Positions 48,501-60,346 of a stretch of 64,000 nt of DNA are shown one piece after another; positions within the stretch are counted from its first letter, which is position 1; each line of letters starts with the position of its first letter. Below the pieces are notes generated by a model. That model was not told the DNA's origin. It saw only the letters and a list, made by a program, of their open reading frames with translations, and did no database searches. The translations under genes were made by a program, and so were the position numbers. The stretch is from Ascochyta rabiei. Taxonomy: Eukaryota; Ascomycota; Dothideomycetes; Pleosporales; Didymellaceae. The stretch is from contig NC_082421.1 in NCBI RefSeq assembly GCF_004011695.2, positions 310,001-374,000 on the forward strand, written 5' to 3'.

Positions 48501-50352
48501 CAGAGTCCAGAACGTCTGTGGCAGACTTGAATGACTGCCCATCGGACGACTTCTGGGCATGGCTGCTCTTGCTCTCAACAGCTTGGCCTTCACCAGCCTC
48601 AGCACGCGGCTCTTTCTCTTCCTCTTTTGTGGCATTCTCATCCTCATGCCTGGACTCGGTGTGTTGATAGCCAGCCAGTAGGTCCGACATATCAACATCG
48701 GTACTGGGCGCCATATCTGGGGGCAAGGGCGAGTCACAGTCAGGTACAGGAGGCACGTCAGAGCTGACATGGGTTCCAGTGACAATCGGTATGGAGTAAC
48801 GAACGGCAAATTCGAGTGTCGAAGAGTCCACCACGCTTGAGTTGGCTTGGGATAAGATGCTGAAGCGCTTGTTGAGGCCCTGATCGCACACATTCGATTC
48901 CACGTGCGTAGAAGTGGCCGTACCATGCGGCACCGCATACTGCGTAAGCCCCTCGTCGTCACCACTAGTAGGAGCTTCTGCAGTACCGTCGACATCTCCT
49001 GTAGTGGAAGCGGGCTCCAACGCTCGTAGGATCAAATCCCTGGTGATACGTCGAACAACAGGAGATGCGGGAAGTTCCACAATGCCTGGAATAGCAGTAT
49101 CCGACATGCGTGTGGCTCCCGATGCTGGGGCGGAAGGTGACTGGGAAGAACCACGTTCCTCGTATATGGTCTTGATGCTGTTGACGAAGTCAGTGTGGAT
49201 AGGGTTGACTTCCGGTTCTGGGATCTGTTCGCCTTCGAATTGCTCACTATAGTCGTAGTAAAGCGGATGGTTGGTGACTTCCTCTTTCGAGACGACTGCA
49301 GTGCTGGAAGCGACAAGCACCTGAGCACCTGTTGAGCCGAGGATCACCTCCAAAGACGACCCATCCCGAGGCGTAGGGGGCGACGGCAAGTCAGACGAAG
49401 GAGTGTCGGGATCATTGCGCATGCTTGTCGAACCACTGGAGAAGGAGCCTTTGATGGATCTGTGGACCGCACGAGGCCGCTCGAGAGGCACGCGAGGGTG
49501 GAACAGGGGCGGCACTGGAGGTAGGTCGCCCTGAAACCCGTTGGAATATGCAGAGGGGTGACCACGGCTCGGACGACGGGGCATGCCAGGCACCCTGTCC
49601 TGATATCCAAGGCTTGTGTCGGACGGGATCCTCAGCCTCATTCGTCCATGGTGGGGGATCTGGCCTTGACTGCCCTGACCGACTGAGCGTTGCGAACGCG
49701 AGCCCGTGTTGTCGCTCAGAGCGGGAGATGCGGGTCGGTACGAGGGACGACGAAGTCGAGTGGGGTAGATGTAGGGCGACTTTGGACGCTGAGCGTATTC
49801 GTGGCTGCGCAAGCTACCCAGCGATCGGTTGCTCGACAGTCTGAACGCCGGCTGAGTGCTGTTGGTCATGGAGAAGGAGCGTTGACTGTCCCGGTTGTTG
49901 CGACTGCTCCGATGGCGCGTTGGGATGAGAGGCGACGACCCGGGAAGGTTCATCAGCGTAGGTGAGAGGGTGTCAGCAACGTACGGCGGACCAGAGGGCT
50001 CTCGTGTCGAGGGGTGCCGTGGTGCCGAGGAAGACGAGGGCCACTGTCGATGGTGCCTGCTTGCACGGCTGGAAGCGCCCGACATCGAAGACGCGGTGGA
50101 AGGCCTGCTACTGGCGCCACGGCGCTGCGGAGCTCGAGGCACGTTGCCCATACCAGAAAGGTCTCCGGTGAGGCCGACGATGTCGCCCATTTCCGTCGAG
50201 GTACGCAGCATGGACATGACGCCAGGAGCAGATGTCAGAAGATCCTGCTTGTCCGGGCCGCCCTGTTGTCGATAGGTGGCTCGGGACCTTGCAGACAGGT
50301 TAGACGCCCTGCTGGTGCGCCCGCTGGCGTTGGGGTCTCGATCGGCGAGCAT
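45547..50352 (-). CDS. very large disordered fungal protein, unrecognised; alternative C-termini
   Basis: A single frame from ATG 50352 to a TGA at 45760 encodes 1530 residues, Ser/Pro/Arg-rich, mostly disordered. More ordered stretches are VNPIHTDFVNSIKTIYEERG, SFCDKLDQFNTPKDVSKRVE, VTNLLRRALSPELLAEIDQV and LTERLSEFLPSLREYYRLGD. Two endings are possible. Unspliced, it ends in the basic helix LLDHLKRLWHKGGDLIRSFS. If introns 45800-45884 (donor GTATGC) and 45676-45740 (weak donor GTACCC) are removed, phases match exactly. The last exon (45547-45675) then encodes an acidic Tyr-rich tail (WQHDSYSDGDDGWSADDEYE) and 1551 residues. That exon is clearly protein-like, so I include it in the span. No domain or function recognised. 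Confidence 0.7.
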
Positions 50353-51338
50353 CGCGCGGCCCTACCCAAGGAGATGCCGATCTGGATGCTGTGCTGAGCG
50401 TGGAAGGCGCCGTGATAGGGGCGAGTGCAGCTGGTGATGATGTGGGCGATAGTCGCATGACCAAACAAGGGAGCGCCGGCGAAGCTGAGGGTATCCAAAA
50501 GCAAACGAGTGACTGCGGCACCGCCCTCACCAACGGTCGGCCCAAACGAGAGTGATGCTGACGACAGAGAGGTCGAGTGCAAAGGAAGAGAAGAGGAGAG
50601 AGGGCGGAATATCAAGCAGATAGGACACTGCCCTGCCGAAGTCGCTCCTGCCTGCTTTGCGGAGGTAGGAGCTAGCCTGCAATGCCACCAGGTACTTACG
50701 CGGCGACTGAAGAAGGCAGCAACGACAGCGTTGTGATGAGATAGGAGAGCAGAGGTAGATGGAGTCGAAGACGAGAGGCAAGCGCCAGCAAGAGCAAGCA
50801 GCGCACCGGTCTGATATTGGGTGCACGCCAACTGCTCTTTTTCGCAACAGCAGGCACAACAGCAGGCACAACACCTCGACCAACACCTCGACCAACACCT
50901 ACCTACGCTTCGGCTCTCACCCCCCTGCTTGCATGCCAAAGTCCCTCGAGACGAACGTGGGCAAGGCTACCCATCCGGACCAAGAAGGTTGGGCAGGCAA
51001 GGACATGTTCGCAAGCACAACCGCATGGCATGAGCTCAGGAAGAGCAGCAAACTCGCTCGCTACATGGATCCATCCACCGCCACTCCGCGTTCGGCCAAG
51101 GGCTGCGCACGCACTCGACATTACGACATTGACATTACGGCTAGGAGACACGAGGACCGTGTGCAGTTTGTAGGTACGGCAGAAGCCAAATGCTGGAAAA
51201 ATCCTTTCAAGACGGAAGAAGAGGGTATAGGCAATCCAAAGGGAGACGGATGAGCAAGCAAAGGGGTATATGGCTGCAGATGCCAACGCAGACAACGCCC
51301 GCTTTCAACGAGACAAAGCAAATGAGAGAGTATGCCCT
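50353..51338. other. intergenic, no gene seen
   Basis: About 1 kb between the large disordered gene (promoter side) and the 3' end of the next gene, both minus strand. CAACAGCAGGCA and CCTCGACCAACA direct repeats occur at about 50848-50902. Overlapping frames on both strands are not convincing. Confidence 0.45.
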
Positions 51339-53264
51339 TCACTCGGCAATGGTATGTATGTCGTTCTTCTTCTTGGTGAAGAACCGCCTGAGGGATTGGA
51401 GGCTGCCCCTTTTGAGCAGTCTCTTGCTGGTATCGGCATAATGGCTCGTGGACGTGGGTGGCCGATCCGGCGGTTCGGCAGACTTGACTGATCGCAGGTT
51501 CGAACTCGCCGACGACATGGTACCCAATCGACCAGACACGGACTGCTTGGGCGTGTGTTGAGCACTGCTGGGGAACAGGCCGAATTGAGCGTTCGATGAC
51601 GCCGAACGCGGTGTTGCTACGCTGGCCGGCGACATGATGGAAGCTCCTGACAATGAAGAGTAAGCTGAGTCCTTTGCTGTCATAGACGGACTTTCCCCGT
51701 CATGGTTAGACACTTTGCGCCGATGGCCGTGCTTGTGGCTGATACGATTCGATTCTGTTGGGGGTTGTACGGCAGCCTTACGTTGTTCTTCACTGTGCCA
51801 GGCTTCGTGGTGGTATTCAGGCTGCTTGGGGGTAGGTCGACTTGGCACATGTATCTCTGGGCGAGGGCTAGGTGCTGGAGCAGGTACGGGAGCAGATGTG
51901 AGAGCAGGTGCGGGGGCAGGTGCGGGAGCAGGTGCGGGAGCAGGTACGGGAGCAGGTGCTGGAGCAGGTGCTGGAGGCGTGGCGGGAGTTTCGACTTTGC
52001 GCTGAACGTTTCCAGCCATGTAAGGATTGACAGGCTCGGGCTGGGGCTGGTAGCGTGGTACCCGGGAGACGGGGCGGCCGCGAGCTTCTGCGTCAGAAGG
52101 GGTTCGACTGTCCAAAGGGGTTCGACTGTCCAAAGGGGTTCGACTGTCCAAAGGGATTCGACTGTCCAATTGTGGGGTGGCGAGTATCACGGGTACTTGT
52201 GGGGTAGGTGGCGTAGGCAGGGGTTTGTTCTGCGAGCGTTTCCTGGACGATCGACGGCCGTTGTCGCGCAGGTTGGACTTGGAAGAGTTTCGCGAAGAGG
52301 ATGCGGTCGCAATCTGGGCGGTGGTTAGCTTGGACCCTCTCCAGCTCTGGCTAGGGCTGCCTACCAGACTCCGGCGGCTGGCGGCACCACAGCGCTTCTC
52401 GATCTCGTTGCAATAGCTGCTCACTTGTACGAGCACGAGGCCAAGGCGTTCAGCTTTTGTCACCAGGCTCTGCAAGAAGTGCGCCCAGCCCCCCGTGTTC
52501 CCGCACATGGCCGAGTAGATGCGGGCAACATCTTGGTTGTGGTAGGCCCATTCGTTGCCAATGTCACGGAGATACAGCTCGAGTTGGTGGTTTGCGTCTC
52601 GGTAGATGCTGATGTCGACGAGGTAGTCGTTGAGCAGCTGGGTCATGCGATTGATGGTGCGCTCTATGGTGATGTTGCCGTCCAGCAGCGAGGAGCGGTA
52701 TGCGCGGTCGTCGAGCAGGCGGTCGAATTCGTTGACGTGCTCCATGGGCACCCTCAAGCATTTGTGGCGGAAGAGCATGTCCTTCAGGCTCTGCTCGACG
52801 TCTTCGTTCGCGCGCTGCAGAAAGGCGTCGAGCTCGTTGACGTGTTTCAGGAGGATGTCGGCGACATCGGCGGTCGATTTCTCGAGGCGCTGGTGCAGCA
52901 GGTGGACGCCGAAGACGATCTGGGTGATGGTCTTGAGCAAGGGGTGGAAGCTGCCCTTGGGGTGGTGACGCCAATGGCAGCTGTACGTGTAGTTCCAGGA
53001 GCGCTCTTCGGCGTCGGCGTCTCTGCACAGCAACTGCTGGCGCGTCTTGACCCCTCGGCCGGGCGTCTTGAAGGGCACGAAGCCTGTCTCGCCGGTTGCG
53101 TCGAGCATCGACTCCTCGAAGGCGGCCTGCATCGACGGCAGGGGGTGGATGGGGAAGGCCGCGGCCATGATGGGCTCGTCACGCGCCTGCTGCCATTCAA
53201 AGAGATCACGCTCGCGTTCGAGGCTGCGGCGCTCGCACTGAGAGGCTCTGCGAAGCGGAACCAT
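51339..53264 (-). CDS. unrecognised fungal protein: helical N-terminal domain, repetitive disordered C-terminus
   Basis: A single exon of 641 residues from [14 protein letters not shown] (53264). The frame is open to 53417, but the added part translates a GGTCGCT repeat. Residues about 85-300 form a conserved-looking helical domain ([80 protein letters not shown]). The rest is disordered, with four copies of LDSRTP (about 52086-52167), a Pro-Ala repeat (about 51855-51985) and Ser-rich parts. It ends in a basic helix [21 protein letters not shown] cut here at its conserved-looking core. No known domain name can be given. The basic end suggests membrane or nucleic-acid contact, which is inference. 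Confidence 0.78.
   Translation of the reverse strand: MVPLRRASQCERRSLERERDLFEWQQARDEPIMAAAFPIHPLPSMQAAFEESMLDATGETGFVPFKTPGRGVKTRQQLLCRDADAEERSWNYTYSCHWRHHPKGSFHPLLKTITQIVFGVHLLHQRLEKSTADVADILLKHVNELDAFLQRANEDVEQSLKDMLFRHKCLRVPMEHVNEFDRLLDDRAYRSSLLDGNITIERTINRMTQLLNDYLVDISIYRDANHQLELYLRDIGNEWAYHNQDVARIYSAMCGNTGGWAHFLQSLVTKAERLGLVLVQVSSYCNEIEKRCGAASRRSLVGSPSQSWRGSKLTTAQIATASSSRNSSKSNLRDNGRRSSRKRSQNKPLPTPPTPQVPVILATPQLDSRIPLDSRTPLDSRTPLDSRTPSDAEARGRPVSRVPRYQPQPEPVNPYMAGNVQRKVETPATPPAPAPAPAPVPAPAPAPAPAPAPALTSAPVPAPAPSPRPEIHVPSRPTPKQPEYHHEAWHSEEQRKAAVQPPTESNRISHKHGHRRKVSNHDGESPSMTAKDSAYSSLSGASIMSPASVATPRSASSNAQFGLFPSSAQHTPKQSVSGRLGTMSSASSNLRSVKSAEPPDRPPTSTSHYADTSKRLLKRGSLQSLRRFFTKKKNDIHTIAE
52086..52167 (-). 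repeat. 18-bp in-frame tandem repeat (LDSRTP) in the 51.3-53.3 kb gene
   Basis: Four copies of an 18-bp unit near GGTTCGACTGTCCAAAGG (plus-strand reading) encode LDSRTP or LDSRIP. Copies two to four are almost identical, so the expansion is recent. Confidence 0.85.
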
Positions 53265-53454
53265 GGCGACGCAGCGCCCGAGTGGCCGGGCCTGATTGAT
53301 GGGCGCTCGTGCTGCTCGCTGTCCGCCGTCCGCTGTCCGCTGGTCGCTGGTCGCTGGTCGCTGGTCGCCCGTCGCCCGTGGCCTGGATCCCGAGGGGGTT
53401 GTCGCCCGCTGTGCCACGCAGACAGTCCTGAGCCCAAGCTGGCAACTCGCGAGG

Positions 53455-53636
53455 TCAGGTTCAGGTTCAGGTTCAGGTTCAGGTTCAGGTTCAGGTTCAG
53501 GTTCAGGTTCAGGTTCAGGTTCAGGTTCAGGTTCAGGTTCAGGTTCAGGTTCAGGCAGGTTCAGCTTCAGCTTCAGCTTCAGGTCAGGTTCAGGTTCAGG
53601 TCAGGTTCAGGTCAGGTTCAGGGCTGAGGGCTGCGC
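53455..53636. repeat. (TCAGGT)n hexamer array
   Basis: Sixteen perfect TCAGGT units from 53455 to about 53550, then variant blocks (TCAGCT, TCAGGTCAGGT) to about 53630. It starts 190 bp upstream of the start codon of the 51.3-53.3 kb gene, so it is probably in its promoter. Plus-strand frames give (GSGS)n or (FRFR)n, not a gene. Confidence 0.95.
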
Positions 53637-54821
53637 ATAAGCACACGCACACGCACACGCAGGCACAAGCACAAGCACAAGCACAAGACACCGCCAGACA
53701 GGAAGACGGGAGGCGCCAGGGCTGGGCAGTCTGTAGCCCACGCGCTGTTCTAGCAGAAGTCGGCGGCCGGCGGCATGTGCCGCATGCTGCTGCGGAGGGT
53801 TGGAGACTTGGAGTCGCGGAGAGCGCTGCACGGCTGCACGCTGCACAGGGGACACACTGCGGGAGTGCGTGGCCAAAAAAAAAAAACGAATGTGGGCCTG
53901 GGGAGGGAGACGAACTCTCCAGTCGGTCCGCTGCAGTCAGCACTTCACGGCAAGCATAAGCAGAACTTAGAAGCAGAAGCAGGAGCAGAAGCAGAAGCAG
54001 ATCGACCAGGACGCAGGATGCGGCCGTCTTCTGCTCGCCAGGAGACGCTGCACTGGCATCCGTGCTCCGCAGTAGTGCCCGGCACCTTCAGCGCGCAGTG
54101 GGGAAGTGGAAACGAGACGGGCCACTCGTGCCACTCGGGCCAGACAAACGCGCCGCTAGGGATGGATCGTGGGTTTCAACGCCGCACACCCTCCAGGGCC
54201 TCCACCCAGCCCGCGCCCTTTCGCCAAACACACTTTCTGCTCTCGGATCTGAGCCTCGTGTGTCCGCCCGCTGGCGCATCCATGCTGTGACCCCTCTCTG
54301 TCCCACCCACCCCAGCTCGCCCACGCTTGCAGCAGACCCCGTCATGCAGCGCTTTCTGCTCAAACATCGGGAATCAATCCACGCACAACCTCTGTTGCGC
54401 CGGTCTAAGCAAGATTCGCACAAGAAGAGCAAGTGCCATCTTGAACCACTGCACTCACAACGTTCAGGGGCTCCCTTTCGCAAACCCGCCTCTGCGGCAG
54501 GAGCAGGTCCACGTGATGCGTCTTCATCGCCCCATGTCGTCCGCCGAGAAGCAGGCCTCTTAGCACGCAGGCAGCACCACCAGTAGTTCCCACACAAGCT
54601 GCACGGTACGCTCCACACTGCATCGTCAAGGACAAAGCAGGCAGACCCAGGTCAGAATTTCACCCGGATAACAGGGTGCGGTCCCGGCACACAGAATGGA
54701 GGATCCGTATGCATACCTTCCTTCTCCAGCTGGTTATCGCCGCGTGTTCAGTTGCAGATGAACAGCACAACACACTTCTAGAGGGACCGTGTCCCCCAAG
54801 GCGCTATCTTGGAACGCAGCT
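53637..54821. other. intergenic, no gene supported
   Basis: About 1.2 kb between the hexamer array and the 3' end of DSD1. CACACG, CACAAG (53642-53690) and GCAGAA (53950-54000) short repeats and an A12 run at 53875 occur. Frames of 170-176 residues on both strands overlap and lack motifs. Confidence 0.45.
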
Positions 54822-56288
54822 CTACCAGCCCCTCCATCTTAGCCACACATCCACAACCTTGTCTCCTCCTAGCTCTGAGTCGACGACAAGATACCACCCA
54901 AACCCAGCTCCAGCAACACAAGCATGGTTCGGCCAGACCTCGATCTTGTCTCCAACTGCCAGCTCGTTGCACTTCGACCTGTCCCCCTCCCACGTCAAAA
55001 TACCATGCTCCTGACTGATCTTCCCTACTATCCATCCCATCTTCTCCTCTCGTTCATCGTACACCGATCTCGTCTTCGCGTTCCCCAGCGACCCCGTCAC
55101 GATGCCCCACCCAGGGTAGCTCTTACAAGGCTCTCTCCCCATCGCCAAGCTGCCCGCTGAGACTAACGCTTCGGGCTTCTCGCGCTCAGAGTATACAGAA
55201 GTGACCTCGACGAGTAAGCGGACCGCGATGCTGTCCTTGCTCAGCGGCTGGAATCCGTCTCTCGCCTCGCCTGACGACGGACGGGCGTGCGTGGCGACTT
55301 GCTGGCAGTCGAGCAGCGGATACACGCCAGCGTGCAACTCTACAGTGTACTGCTCTTTCATTCTGGCTAGAGTGGCGTGGAACTCATCGACACGCGGCGA
55401 AGAGGAGGAGAGCATGTTCTGCGCTGCCGTCGCTGTAGGCGTAGCTCCGATAGACAAGATGAGCCCTCTGCGTACGGACTCGGGAACAGCGTGCGTGGCT
55501 TGCTCGAGGCCGACGAGTTCGTCGATGAGGCCCGAGGCGGCGTCGTCTTCGGATGAGCCCGCGTAGCTGTGTCCGAAGTGCGAGTAGAAGCCTCTCAGAG
55601 CTATCGCTCCCTCTCCTCCTTTCGTATCGTCTTTTGCGAGTATGGCAGCGACGAGTGGGCCGAATTTCGGGCTCGAGGTCGTGATGCCGGCACGGTGGTA
55701 GCCGGTATCTATCTTAACCAAGACGCCCATCTTCTTCGAGACATCGAAATCCGCATGCGCAGTCAGACTGTCGTGGAATCGAGCAAACGCATCGGCGTTG
55801 TCAACAATGACATGGATCGACCCCGGCGCGAGTCTGTTGGCCAGCGCTACCAACCGCGATACAGCGCCCTGAGGCACCGGCACGCCATAGAGAACCTACC
55901 CCTCATCATCATCAGCAGAGCACACCGCATTGAACATGAACGCGTGACATACGCTAGCCTCCCGCCCCTGCTCCTGACACTGCTGCACATACGGCGCCAG
56001 ATTCTCCGCCTCTGCAACCGTGCTCACGATGAACTGTGCACCCCGCCCGTGCACGCCCTGCAGCCCATCGCCGACCATCAGGCGAGCTAGCTCCAGCGTC
56101 TTGTGGCTCTTGACATGCGCCCTGAACCCCAGACCGAGCCTTGAGCATATCTGCAGCATGGCCGCGCAGTTTTTCTCGACCAGGCTGCGGTCGAGGATGA
56201 TGGACGGCGAGGGCAGCTCAGTCAGTTTCCTGCCCACAAACTGCGCCCTGAGCGACGCAAGGTCAGAGAGGGGATAGCCAGCCGCCAT
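54822..56288 (-). CDS. DSD1: D-serine dehydratase-like, alanine-racemase-fold PLP/zinc enzyme
   Basis: Exon 1 56288-55953 and exon 2 55895-54822 (57-nt intron, donor GTATGT, acceptor TAG) give 469 residues. Reading through the intron would meet a stop after SADDDEG, whereas splicing gives EASVLYGVPVPQGAVSRL. PLP-binding Lys60 lies in FRAHVKSHKT; KIDTGYHRAGI, RGFYSHFGHSY, LSIGATPTA, ELHAGVYPLLD and MGREPCKSYPGWG are further family motifs. His436 and Cys438 (WPNHACVAG) match the zinc ligands of yeast Dsd1. Family knowledge: the enzyme breaks D-serine (or D-threonine) into an oxo acid and ammonia. An internal Pro/Ser stretch is slightly long, otherwise intact. Confidence 0.93.
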
Positions 56289-56398
56289 GATGCACAGCGA
56301 GTCCGACTGCTCAGTGGTATGTGCGTGTGCGTGATGGTTCGTTCTCACTCCAGAGCCCGACGGTCGTAAACGAAAAGAAAAAAATAAAAATAAATAAA

Positions 56399-56659
56399 AA
56401 GCAATCCCTTGTTCCACGCTGTGTTTAACAGAAGCGGCATGCTACTCTTATATATACATATACATATATATACTTAAAATATACCTACCTTCTCCTGCTA
56501 TCCCCTCTCCTACTAGGCGGCGTTCCCCGCTATAGCACACACGCACTTAGCCGCGCAGGTGCACAACCTACTCTACACCCGCCAGTGTTGTCGCAATCTA
56601 ACAGTCTGGTGGTCAGAACGCTAAGTCTAAAGCCAGGCCTGCGGCTGTATTGCAGATCT
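56399..56659. repeat. 261-bp dispersed-type element, copy 1 (possible tRNA-derived SINE)
   Basis: Bounded by AAGCAATC and GCAGATCT and preceded by an A-rich run (56372-56400). The second copy at 56695-56955 has exactly the same length. On the minus strand it contains a box A-like TGGCTTTAGACTTAG and, about 35 bp on, a box B-like CTGTTAGATTGCGAC, then an AT-rich tail (TATATA-containing) towards the A-rich run. Not coding. The name SINE is an inference from the pol III-like boxes and the homopolymer tail. Confidence 0.6.
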
Positions 56660-56663
56660 ACAG

Positions 56664-56667
<4 letters not shown>

Positions 56668-56696
<29 letters not shown>
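56668..56696. repeat. A29 homopolymer between element copies
   Basis: Twenty-nine adenines separate the two 261-bp copies. The A-rich run before copy 1 is the matching tail of that copy. Confidence 0.95.
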
Positions 56697-56697
<1 letters not shown>

Positions 56698-56955
56698 CAA
56701 TCTCTTATTCTACGCTGTGTTTAATAGAAGCTGTATGCTACTCTTATATATACATATACATATATATACTTAAAATATACCTACCTTCTCCTGCTATCCC
56801 CTCTCCTGCTGGGCGGCGTTCCCCGCTACAGCACACATGTACTCAGCTGCGCAGGTGCACAACCCACTCTACACCCGCCAGTGTTGTCGCAATCCAACGG
56901 TCTGGTGGTCAGAACGCCGAGTCCAAAGCCAGGCCTGCGGCTGTATTGCAGATCT
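56695..56955. repeat. 261-bp element, copy 2
   Basis: Aligns with copy 1 end to end without a gap. I count 19 differences, all transitions (C/T or G/A) and no transversion. The pol III box-like sequences on the minus strand are better preserved here (TGGCTTTGGACTCGG; CCGTTGGATTGCGAC). Sequence after 56955 is not shared with copy 1. Confidence 0.6.
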
Positions 56956-57441
56956 GGATAGCTAGCCGTGCGAATCGCGAAAGGAAGCCGATTTCCTCGA
57001 GGTGAGGCGTTTGGGTCTAACACGTCAAGATGGGTGTGCTTGACGTTAGGAAGTAAGTAGGCTGCGGATCTGATGGGACTGGAATTGGCATCATCCGCGG
57101 GCTTGGGGTGGTCTTTTGTGATGGGTTGGGGGTAGTGGTTTGGTGTTGAGGTTGCGGCCGATGTTCAATGTTGGATGTCCGATTCCAAGTGGGGCATGGT
57201 GGGGGTTCGCGGTCATGCTCCTACGTGACTACGTCCAGGTCTAGGTGGTCAGCGTCCTTCAAAGAGCACAGTAGCAGGCCGGGAGGGCGGAAGAGCTGGG
57301 TGCGAGAGAGACCATAGTTGTTCAATGAAGGTCGTCCCATATAAGATAGAGATACTTGCGCCCTACAACGCAGAAGACGAAAGCCCGTGCCCATTTGTGT
57401 ACCGCATTTAGCATTTACCGCATCACCAGAAAAAAGCACCC

Positions 57442-59930
57442 TCAAGGAACCGGCCCCGGCCACGCGCTGCTCAACCTTCTACGCCTCGTCAACACGCTTC
57501 CTGGGCTGATACTTCTGCGATCACCTGCCGCTGTGCCCGCAAAACTGTTCTCGAGGATCGCATCTTCCAGATCATCTTCTTCTTCCATCCTTTCAATGAT
57601 CTCTCGCGGTGCCTCTTCCTCGAAGACGGTCTGCAAATCGGCGTGCGGATTCATCTTGCTCAAGCTCCAGAAGCCGCCGTCAAACAGCCATTTAGAGCGC
57701 TTGCTGGGTCCAGGTCCACTGATACTGCGTCTGCGTGTCGACTTCCATAGGGTGCGACGCTCGTGCCAGGCAATCGCGAGTAGGAATGGTGCATTGAGGA
57801 CACGAATTGCTGTGATGTTGATCTTGTGGAACCAACGAGGTGATAGTATGAACTTCAAAGGGAGCAACACCACAAAGGCGAGCAGATTGAAAGGCGGTCG
57901 GTAGGCGAATAGTGTGTCGGACTTTACGCCTTCGAATGTCATGACCGCACGGCGAAATTGAATCTCTGCAGTTGCGTCGGCAGCGATTTTGGAGAAGCTA
58001 TTCGAAAGGATAGACACCAACACTGTCAAAAACAGCGTGTTGCCAATGAATGCGTAGATGACCATCAGTACTGGGCCGAGGATCTCATGGAACGTAGGTG
58101 CTTCATCGATACCAGTACCATCAAGACCAAACCAGATCCAGAGCATCCATTTGGAGATGGTGATGACATTGGGAGCATCTGCATCCGTTGCGGGGTTGCT
58201 CATGCTAAGCCACTTGAGCGCAAGCAAGAAGCCGCCGAAGCACCAGAAGGCAATGAGACTGAGCGCGGTGAACTCCTTGACCATCGCTCGCAGGGCGATA
58301 AAGAGCATGTTCTCCGGCATGAGGTTGAAGGCAATACGTGGAAAGAGGATAGGCGACGCTATCGCCAGAACGTCCAGTGCTTGTCTGCCTGTCTCATCGT
58401 TGCCGAGAACCCAACCGTGCACACGCATCCAGAAATAGATGATGTATATAACAGAGAAGGTGACGTCAAGGAATGCCCAGAGCTCTTGTGTGTGGACTTC
58501 CCAGCCGTGTTCCACACACGAGATTAGCTCGTCAAGCACCCAACCACCTCCGTATAGCAAGAAGACAACTTCGGCTGTTGTAAGTGTGTGATCAACACGC
58601 TCATGCATGCACCAGCAATAGCAGGCAAGGAGGATGGCAAACTGCCCGACTTCAATGATGTTTCGTGTACGAGGTACCATGAGACGGTATTGATTCAGCA
58701 CCGGAGCTTTGCGAGGATCATATAACGATATTGGCTTGTACTTATAGTGATCCGGGATGATGTCGATGAAAGTGGTCGGTGTGTACACAATGCGCCCTCG
58801 GTACACAGCATCGATCACCTTCTGGCTTGCAGAGCTACTAAGAAGCACCTTGCTTTCAGAGACGATGGCAACCTCTAAAGCTGTCAGCTTGCCTTCGTAA
58901 TCCCCTTGGCCTTGGTATTCCGAGATGTGCCGGGGTGGACAAACGTCCTCTGGAGCACCTTGGAATGGCTGAAAAGGTGCCACGAGGACTTGTGCAAGCA
59001 ACAAGAGGCCAGGCTTTCCAGTACTTTCTTCGTCATGACGGCGTAGGACTTTCATCGCAACCAGTTCGCACAGGTTCGCGCGAGTGAGGTCCACGGTCTG
59101 GTGGTGTTGCTGGAATTGTTGCTCACGCAGGAACTGCATTCGATTGACGAGAAGGCAATATACTAGTTTGGTTCAGTATTGAGCTCAGAATCCATACTGG
59201 GGTACATACCGATAGAGATATCGTCCTCGTCATAAAGTCGATCGACAAGAGGCTTGACAATCAAAACATTCATCCGTGGTTCCCTTAGCTGCTCAGTTGA
59301 GTACGGATCCTCTATCACAGCTAAGATGAGCCGTCGTATGCTATCGTGTGTCAGTGCTTGCGCAGACGTGTTGATACTTGATGTTCATTGCAGCGTCTAC
59401 ACCCTCGCCCTTGGTCTAGCGAGCCTGCCAGGCGCCGAAGGGTCGCGGAGAAAAGAACTTGACACAGTGTATGGTACTCCAGCTGAGTACGTCTGGGTAA
59501 CTTACCGATGAATGTTGTAGTACACCTTCAATCTGTAATGCGGATACGGAGCAAATATCTCTCTTATTCCGACCGGCTCACCATTTCCGTCGAAGCAGCC
59601 GTCAGAGCCTGCATGGTCATCATCTGGAAGCAAAGTCTCCTGTTCTTCCCTACTCTTTGCAGCACGTAAAGCATCGCTCAAGGTCCGTTGTGTATCTGTG
59701 AGATGCGGTCGCCGAAGGTGATTGCGGAACTCTATGTGTCGCGAGGATTTACGCTGTTCTGGCGAGGGTCTTCGCTTGGGAGACACATCGCCGCCATTGC
59801 TGTGTACAGCAGTGCTGTCGACACTGTCGCGACTGCTGTAGTCGGAGGTCAACCTTGGTCGAGGGAAGGTGCCGTAGGCGGGGCTGCCAGTACTGGTGTT
59901 CCAATCCGGATTTGATGTTGGGCCGGACAT
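57442..59930 (-). CDS. YVC1: Yvc1-like TRP-family cation channel
   Basis: Exons 59930-59506, 59340-59210 and 59162-57442 keep phase (introns of 165 and 47 nt), 758 residues. The disordered N-terminus ends in FAPYPHYRLKVYYNIHR and IRRLILAVIEDPYSTEQLRE. Six or more membrane helices lie between about 340 and 600 (GQFAILLACYCWC, AEVVFLLYGGGWVLDELI, LWAFLDVTFSVIYIIYFWM, ALSLIAFWCFGGFLLALKWL, ILGPVLMVIYAFIGNTLFLT). The pore-like segment before the last helix is ISKWMLWIWFGLDGTGID. The C-terminal tail is acidic (IIERMEEEDDLEDAI). Family knowledge: yeast Yvc1 releases calcium from the vacuole. The symbol marks similarity of family, not proven orthology. Confidence 0.87.
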
Positions 59931-60346
59931 GAGAGGTCTAGACGGTTGACAAAAAAGGCAGAAGCTAGGCTAGGTGTAGATATCGGAGGTGGAGTCTGGG
60001 TTATGTCGCGTTCTATAGGTTGGAATCACAGAAGGATTAGTGGGGGTCGTTGCGATGCGTACAAACCGTGGCTTTCCGGTAGTCCGGTGTGCAGCTGCTC
60101 AATGACAATTGTAAAGAATGCCGTAGATTTGGACGTTGATTACAACTTTTGTGTAGGGAAGTGGAGGTAAAGAGATCATGTACCCACGAATTGCAGATAG
60201 ATCTTCGTTTCAGAGCAACACTAGTTCTTATGGGGCAAGCTCGGTTTCTCCACGTCACAGGCCGTCACTCTGCATAAGCATCAACAGTTACCGCAATTCG
60301 TAATCTCCACGACAAAGATAATATATTCAATTTGGGGGTGGGCGCA
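59931..60346. other. intergenic
   Basis: About 400 bp: promoter of the channel gene and 3' region of the OPT gene, both on the minus strand. Nothing else seen. Confidence 0.5.

Noticed and set aside
52425..53627. 400-residue plus-strand open frame antisense to the 51.3-53.3 kb gene
   Set aside because: It mirrors a real coding frame on the other strand and runs into the TCAGGT array; its composition (Val/Ala/Gly-rich shadow, then RFRF) is typical of an antisense shadow.
53455..53636. TCAGGT array as telomere-like repeat
   Set aside because: Fungal telomeres are usually TTAGGG. The unit differs and lies between ordinary genes.
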